64,000 nt of DNA from contig JAMXBB010000003.1 of the NCBI GenBank assembly GCA_024138015.1, positions 35,701,832 through 35,765,831 on the forward strand, written 5' to 3'. The notes below the pieces were generated by a model, which saw nothing but the letters and a program-made list of their open reading frames with translations, searched no databases and was not told where the DNA came from. Made by a program: the position numbers and the translations under genes. Position 1 is the stretch's first letter, and each line of letters opens with the position of its first letter. Below are positions 58,789 to 64,000 of this stretch, one piece after another. Source of the DNA: Lumnitzera littorea (lineage: Eukaryota; Streptophyta; Magnoliopsida; Myrtales; Combretaceae).

Positions 58789-59670
58789 TGATAGGGATGA
58801 AGGACCGATCACTTGCTCCCGAGCCTGAGGGCTTTCTTAGATGGTTCACAGAGTTATCTGAGGTGAGTTAAACACTGAGGAGCAGTGTTTATCCTTGCTT
58901 GAACTACCGAGCTACTTTGCTCTCTACACCCTTCAGGAAGCTGCCAAGGTAGTTAGTCGACACGAGGAACTGACCCCTCCACATCACCTCCAGTCTAAGC
59001 ACCAAATTAGGAAAATAGCCATCTCAATAGTGTCGAGGTGCAGCCAACAATTGTGAAGAGCCAACCAGCTGAGGCCAACCTGAATGTGAAGTTTCCCTTG
59101 AGCCAACCCCTGTCCAACCTTACTCGACTCACAATATTGTCAGAATCGTAGACTTAGTAAAATGCGTGCGTGTCGTCCTTTTTGACATTCGTATTGTCCT
59201 TTTTAACAAAGGATGTTCTTTTTGCACGATTTCATATTTTCCCTGTAAATTATTCTCCTTTGTTTAGCATATAAGGATCATTCTTTTGTAATTTCTGTAA
59301 CTTAAGATTTGCCTTAACAAGTTACTATAAATACATGCTTAATGTAATAGCCACCACATCATGATATATAGAGAATCCATTGGATTTTACATTCTTTCTT
59401 GAGCTAAGTATCCATACTCTTGAGCTATTCTTATCTAGCCCATTTGAGCGTAGACTAGTAGTGAGTGACCTTTGGCCCTACTTGTACGTCATATCAAGTG
59501 TAACCTGAGCTCATATAAGGCATTGGTGCATCATGTCCATTGTTGGTGTACGGGAATTCCTGCTTAACCTTCGACTATCATTTACTTTTTAAGCCATCTT
59601 GCAGCCCAGACCCATCCTTTTTGGTCATGCGTAACATCAAGTTGGTGTGTTCATCTACGAATTTGTATCA
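58789..59670 (+). repeat. 5' LTR of G2
   Basis: TGATAGGG to TTGTATCA gives TG...CA ends over 882 bp. The start coincides with the end of copia similarity, and the end is three bases before a TGGTAT-type primer site. A TATA box is at 59327-59334. The 3' LTR lies beyond the window, so no pair comparison is possible. The expected duplication would be AAGAG (58784-58788). Confidence 0.78.
59327..59334 (+). promoter_or_regulatory. TATA box in the G2 LTR
   Basis: TATAAATA at about 540 bp into the LTR, a plausible core promoter for G2 transcription. Confidence 0.55.
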
Positions 59671-59673
59671 TCT

Positions 59674-59684
59674 TGGTATTAGAG
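59674..59684 (+). other. Primer-binding site of G2 (tRNA-iMet type)
   Basis: TGGTATTAGAG, three bases after the LTR. It matches the plant initiator tRNA-Met complement TGGTATCAGAG with one C-to-T change. Confidence 0.75.
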
Positions 59685-59889
59685 ATTGGCTACGTTCAAA
59701 GCCGAATTCTGTTTCTGTGTCCTTGGAGTGGTTTGTTATCACTTTAGTGTGATAACGGTTCTCTTGTTAACCATGGAGTTTAGTAGTTAAGAATTGTTCT
59801 GTGCTTTGTTTTCCCTTGTTTTCAACATGCAAAAACAGTGTGGTTGACTATTCGTTTGTTATGTAATTGTTGTTGTGAAGTAACCAATA

Positions 59890-61110
59890 ATGTCAAACTC
59901 AAGTGTTCAAAGAGTTTTGGGAAACCAAGAAACTAGTACTCGACATGGTTAAGCACAGGAAGCAAGCTTTATGCCTCAGTTAATGGGTGACCGCTTGGAT
60001 AGGCTTATCGACTTGGTAGTTGGTTTGGTGACTGTTATCCAAAAGGACAGGTAGTGAGCTTGAAATAGCCTTACTAAAGAACATGAATAGCAAGGATGAG
60101 GCAATGGTCAGTTTAGTCGAGTTAATGCCCTAGCTCGATTACCTTGAGTTGAAGGAATTGGTAGGGATACTAGACAAAGGTTAGCACTTGAAGAGATTGA
60201 GGAGGAAGTGGAAGGAGATGACGAGGTAGAAGAATACTTCGAGCTTAAGGAAAGAAATGTGCGAGTCCTTAGAGTTGAGGGATTGAGAATGCGTATCTCG
60301 AGTTTTTCTAGAAGTGGTGATGCTGAGGATTACCTCGATTAGGTAGATACGATTAAAAAACAATTTAAATGCTACGAAGTGCCCGATAATGCAAAGGTAA
60401 GACTTATGGTGTTGGAGTTCGTTGGTTATGCCGCCTTATGGTGGAAGAACTTGTAAGCCACCAGAAGAAAGGAAAGAGAACAAGAGATTAAGAGTTGGGA
60501 TGAAATGAAGAGAGTTATGTAGAGAAGGTTTGTACCAAGCTATTACCTGTAGGATGCCTTCAAAAGATTGCAAAAATTGAGACAAGGAGAATTAAGTGTG
60601 GATACTTATGTTAAGGAATTCCAAATGTTAATGATTCGATGTGAAGTCATAGAGTTAGAGGACCGAATTGTATCTCGGTTCATTGGTGGATTAAAGTATG
60701 AGATTGAGGACATTCTGGAAACCCTAGAAGTTGGAACACTTGATGATGCAACCTAAACCGCCCAGAGGATAGAAAGGTGCCGAACAGGAAGATCTTGACT
60801 ACTGGTTAACTGACCAGGTAGTAGCTGAACTAATCTAAGTAGACTTGTGTGAATAGAACAAAGTAAGGTTGTTGAGACCTAACTTGTTCTGGTTACCCGA
60901 GCTAAGGAGAAGGAAACCTCAAGGAAGTTTGAGAAAGGCTAGAGTTTAAGGAGGAAGACGAGTGAGATTAAGTGTTTCAAATGCCAAAGCTTTGGACACA
61001 TGGCCACTTAGTGTCCAAACAAGCAAACAATGGTGATTCGAGGTAAGGTATTGATTGTTGAGGTTGATAGCACTGATGAGGAAGTAAAGAAATTGAAGGA
61101 GAACGGATAA
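59890..61110 (+). pseudogene. Gag of G2 (broken)
   Basis: The start chosen is ATG at 59890 (MSNSSVQRVLGNQETSTRHG). Near 60313 ISSFSRSGDAEDYLD, then IKKQFKCYEVPDNAKVRLM and YAALWWKNL, the Retrotrans_gag domain. It continues QKLRQGELSVDTYVKEF, RCEVIELEDRIVSRFIGGLK. A zinc knuckle at 60973-61017 keeps the full C-x2-C-x4-H-x4-C spacing (CFKCQSFGHMAT-stop-C), with a stop (TAG) where Trp or Glu would be expected. All parts are in one frame with several stops. It packages element RNA; this copy is inactive. Confidence 0.88.
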
Positions 61111-61510
61111 ACTAAATTGTTCGAGGAGGAAGTTATCTACAGTAAAGAAGGCAACTTAATGCCAATTGCTCTAGTGTTGAGGAGGATAATGAGTGTCAGT
61201 CTTGTACTCGAAGATGAACAAAGAGAAAATCTCATCCATATTGGGTGCAAGGTGAATGACTCACTGTATGCGTTGATCATTGACAATGGGAGTTACACCA
61301 ATGCAGCCTTTGCATTTACGGTCCAACAGTTGAAATTGTCGACCATGCTTCACCCAAAACCTTTTAAGCTTCATTGGCTTAGTGACAAGGGAGCCTTACA
61401 TGTGAACAAACAAGTGTCTGTGCTGATCTGCATTGGTAAGTATCGAGATGAAGTGCTTTGTAATGTGCTACCCATGAGTATGTCCTACATTCTAATTGGA
61501 CGACCATAGA
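61111..61510 (+). pseudogene. Protease of G2
   Basis: A 130-residue frame (61117-61509) reads ENLIHIGCKVNDSLYALIID then NGSYTNAAFAFTVQQLKL, with the active site DNGS (Asp kept, Ser/Thr to Asn). Then HPKPFKLHWLSDKGALHV and SMSYILIGRP ending with a stop after Pro where family members continue W(Q)FD. It lies in the same frame as gag and RT, so it belonged to one polyprotein. The domain itself is open from end to end. Confidence 0.85.
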
Positions 61511-62590
61511 TGTTTGATTGAGCAATTGTTTATGACGGAAGGAGGAATACATGCTCTATAGAGCACAAAGGTAGAACGATGAAATTGAGTCTTATGATTG
61601 CTAAATAGGTGAAGGTCATGCAGTCCCAACTAAGTCAAATCCTGGAGAAGGAGGCTTTAGTATTGACCCAAGCTACACTAAAGAGAGAGATGGAGCTTAA
61701 AAGATTGACCTATCTATTGGTCTAAAGAATTCTGGAGTTGAGATTCAAGGAGGAGTTCCTTGTTAAGGTAAAAACCTTACTAAAAGAATTTCCCAAATTG
61801 TTTCCGGAGGAGCTATCAAAGGGTTTACCCCCAATTTGAGGCGTTGAGCATGCAATTGACCTGCAGCCAGGAGTCGTACTACTAAACAAGCTTACCTATA
61901 GGCTGAACCTTGAATAGGCTGTCGAGCTACAGAGGTAAGTAGATGACCTTATGAAGAAAGGGTACGTACGTAAGTCCTTCAGACCCTGCATTATGCTAGC
62001 CTTATTAGTGTCAAAGAAAGATAGGTCTTGGAGGATGTGTATGGATAGCTGAGCGATCAATCAAATCACCATCAAGTACAGGTATCCCATACCTAGGCTT
62101 GATGCCAGGCTAGATGGGTTAAGTAGAGCAAGAGTGTTCTCTAAGATCGATCTCAAATTTGGATACCATTAGATCTGAATGAGTGAAGGTGATGAGTGGA
62201 AGATCGCATTCAAGATATGGCATGGTTTATATGAATGGCTTGTAATGCCATTTGGACTTTCTAATGTGCCGAGCACATTTATGTGCGTAATGAATCATGT
62301 GCTCTGAGAATTCATAAGGAGGTTTGTTGTAGTTTACTTTGATGACCTTTTGGTGTATAACCCTAACCTGGAGATTTACAAGGAGCATCTCTAAAGATTC
62401 TTTGCAAAACTCTAAGCTAAACAACTCTACACCAATCTGAAAAAGTGCAATTTTTGCTAACCTAAAGTGATCTTCTTGGGATTTGTTGTAAGTGGAGGTG
62501 ACATCAGAGTCGATGATGAGAAGATAAGAGCGATCATAGATCGGTCTAAGCTGACCTATTCTGCTGATGTGAGAAGTTTTCATAGCCTAC
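61511..62590 (+). pseudogene. Reverse transcriptase of G2 (broken, catalytic box kept)
   Basis: LLKEFPKLFPEELSKGLPP near 61780, then LMKKGYVRKSFRPCIMLALL, RDSWRMC-type block near 62020, YRYPIPRLDARLDGLSRARV near 62080-62130, MPFGLSNVPSTFM near 62250. The catalytic box VVVYFDDLLVYN is intact (YFDD at 62335-62346). It ends FLGFVVSGGDIRVDDEKIRA. In-frame stops occur at about a dozen places, for example after KFGYH. It precedes RNase H with a frameshift near 62595. Confidence 0.9.
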
Positions 62591-63110
62591 AACACTCTAG
62601 CATCGATTCATAAAAAATTTTAGTACAATCATGGCCCTACTCATTGAACTCTCAAAGAAAAATGTTGAATTTAGATGGAGAGAGAAGAAGCAGAGGAGCT
62701 TTAAGGAAGTGAAGGAAAGGCTAACTATAACCCTTGTCTTGGCTCTACCAATCTTTGACAAGGTGTTTGAAGTAGAGTGTGATGCATCTGAACTAAGTAT
62801 AAGTGCTGTGTTAATGCAAGAGGGACAACCTATTGCCTACTTCAATGAAAAACTTCGAGGAGCTACACTCAACTACTCTGTTTATGACAAGGAGTTCTAC
62901 TCCTTAATCCGAACCCTAATGGTATGGCAACACTATCTACTGATCAAGGAATTTATGATCTACACTAATCATGAATCCTTGAGATATCTAAAGAGCCAAT
63001 CGAAGTTGTCCTGGAGACAAGTCAAATGGGTCAAGTTCATGGAGGGATTTTCTTATGCTGTAAAATACAAGAATAGAAGGAATAATGTAGTAGCGATGCC
63101 TTATTGAGAC
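62591..63110 (+). pseudogene. RNase H of G2 (long open frame)
   Basis: A 158-residue frame from 62631 to 63107 carries EFRWREKKQRSFKEVKERL, VFEVECDASELSISAVLMQE, PIAYFNEKLRGATLNYSVYD, KEFYSLIRTLMVWQHYL, FMIYTNHESLRYLKSQSKLS and KWVKFMEGFSYAVKYKNR. The catalytic Asp (CDAS) and Glu (KEFY) and the third Asp position (reads TNHE for SDHE, Asp to Asn) can be seen. The connection HRFIKNFSTIM precedes it in the same frame from about 62600. It is the longest preserved domain in the window. Confidence 0.9.
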
Positions 63111-64000
63111 AACATACCCTCCTGACCGAGCTGTAAACAAGGATACTTAGTTTTTCAACCATAAAGAAATTATATGCTGAGGACCTACACTTTGGTCCTG
63201 TCTATGCTCAATGTGTGGAAGGACGGACATTAGATGACTATCACAGGGAAGACGGATACCTATTTAGAAAGATGAGGCTATGTATCTTGACCTGTTCCAT
63301 GAAAGAATTACTAGTACGTGAAGTGCATGGAGGAAGATTAGCTAGACATTTTGGCTAGCGCCGAACCTACGAAGTACTGTTTATGAGATTCTTTTGGCTA
63401 AGAATAATGAGAGACGTGTAGTCCGTGCTGGAAAGGTATGCAACCCGTAGGAAGGTAATGAGCTAAGTTGAGTAAGGACATTATCTACCCTTACCAGTCC
63501 CAACCAAACCATGGTCCGAGCTAAGCATAGACTTCATGTTGGGATTATTGAGGACGTCACAAGGGAAGGACTCCATTATGGTGGTTGTGGATCAATTAAG
63601 CAAGATGGCACATTTCGTGCCCTGCTCTAAAACTAATGACGCTTCGACTATCTCTTTTCTGTTTTTTCTAGGAGCTGATCAAGCTTCATGACGTGCCCAG
63701 AACCATTTTTTTAGATTGAGACCCCAAGTTCATGAGCTACTTTTGGAGGACACTTTGGAGATAAATGAGGTCTAAGCTATTACACAACACGTCCTGCCAT
63801 CTACAGACCGATGGACAGACTGAAGTTGTCAACTAAACTATGGGAACTTTACTATGGGTTGCTATCGGATGAAACATGATCGATTGGGATTTGTGCTTGC
63901 TAATTGTCGAATTTGCCTACAATAAGATTGCCCACAACATGACAAACACGTCTCCATTTAAGGTCGCCTATGGATTTAATCCCGAGCTTCCAATGGACCA
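63111..64000 (+). pseudogene. Integrase of G2 (cut by window end)
   Basis: The zinc-binding part: SMKELLVREVHGGRLARHFG near 63300, the first two His kept, and ERYATRRK where the CxxC pair should be, the first Cys being Tyr. The core: LSIDFMLGLLRTSQGKDSIM near 63520 with the first Asp, VDQLSKMAHFVPCSKTND, then VPRTIFLD, one stop and DPKFMSYFWRTL, and HLQTDGQTEVVN with the Glu. It continues with DWDLCLLIVEFAYNKIAHNM and SPFKVAYGFNPELPMD at the window edge. The C-terminal domain lies beyond it. Confidence 0.88.

Larger units (their letters stand above)
58789..64000 (+). mobile_element. G2: plus-strand Ty3/gypsy element, 5' LTR to integrase, cut by the window end
   Basis: The 882-bp 5' LTR is followed by a tRNA-iMet primer site, a leader, gag, protease, RT, RNase H and integrase in order. 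Gag to RT share one frame with scattered stops; RNase H is in another, so one frameshift lies near 62590-62600. It is inserted in the copia RT. It is the least decayed coding element in the window. Clade not assigned. Confidence 0.88.

Overview
The window looks like repeat-rich, gene-poor nuclear DNA of a flowering plant. It is strongly A+T-rich and almost every recognisable piece is a decayed plant transposable element: Ty3/gypsy Tat/Ogre-type elements, other Ty3/gypsy elements, a Ty1/copia fragment of the SIRE/Maximus type, an L1-like LINE and a small inverted-repeat transposon. I found no intact host gene, no rRNA or functional tRNA gene and no CRISPR array. Every coding region I recognise is a pseudogene broken by stops, frameshifts or lost catalytic residues.

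Layout. 1-3411: 3' end of a plus-strand Tat/Ogre-like element (A), with a 3'-UTR tandem array and its 3' LTR. 3412-4879: unassigned. 4880-31863: a minus-strand Tat/Ogre element (Z) with two LTRs of about 2.3 kb, primer-binding site, ORF1, gag, protease, RT, RNase H and integrase. A second minus-strand element (X, 16919-28599, LTRs of about 2.55 kb) sits inside Z's ORF1, flanked by the target-site duplication TTCAA; the ORF1 frame resumes on the far side. X has no pol and is a large non-autonomous derivative. 32046-33450: LTR-like sequence of another gypsy lineage. 33818-35990: minus-strand L1-like LINE fragment. 36844-38265: plus-strand gypsy gag fragment. 39841-40640: copia-like LTR/leader fragment. 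41125-52738: third minus-strand Tat-like element (W), keeping ORF1 and a gag zinc-knuckle remnant but no pol, with a MITE in its 3' LTR. 53222-56700: minus-strand gypsy gag-pol pseudogene (G1). 56701-58788: plus-strand copia fragment. 58789-64000: plus-strand gypsy element (G2) with 5' LTR, tRNA-iMet-type primer site and gag-pol, cut off by the window end.

How the parts relate. A, X, W and Z share an architecture: LTR of 2.0-2.5 kb, a TGGCGACTCC-type primer site (seen in X, W and Z), a purine-rich tract before the 3' LTR, and tandem repeats between coding region and 3' LTR. A, X and W carry the same multi-module array (unit types of about 40, 50, 86 and 88 bp) in the same order, and the units share a short GC-rich dyad. 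The LTRs of A and of X also contain a tRNA-Arg-like relic in sense orientation. X and W look like non-autonomous partners that needed pol from a relative. The most unusual signals are the composite dyad-bearing array, the LTR-resident tRNA-like module and the clean nested insertion. None of these is a new functional gene system.
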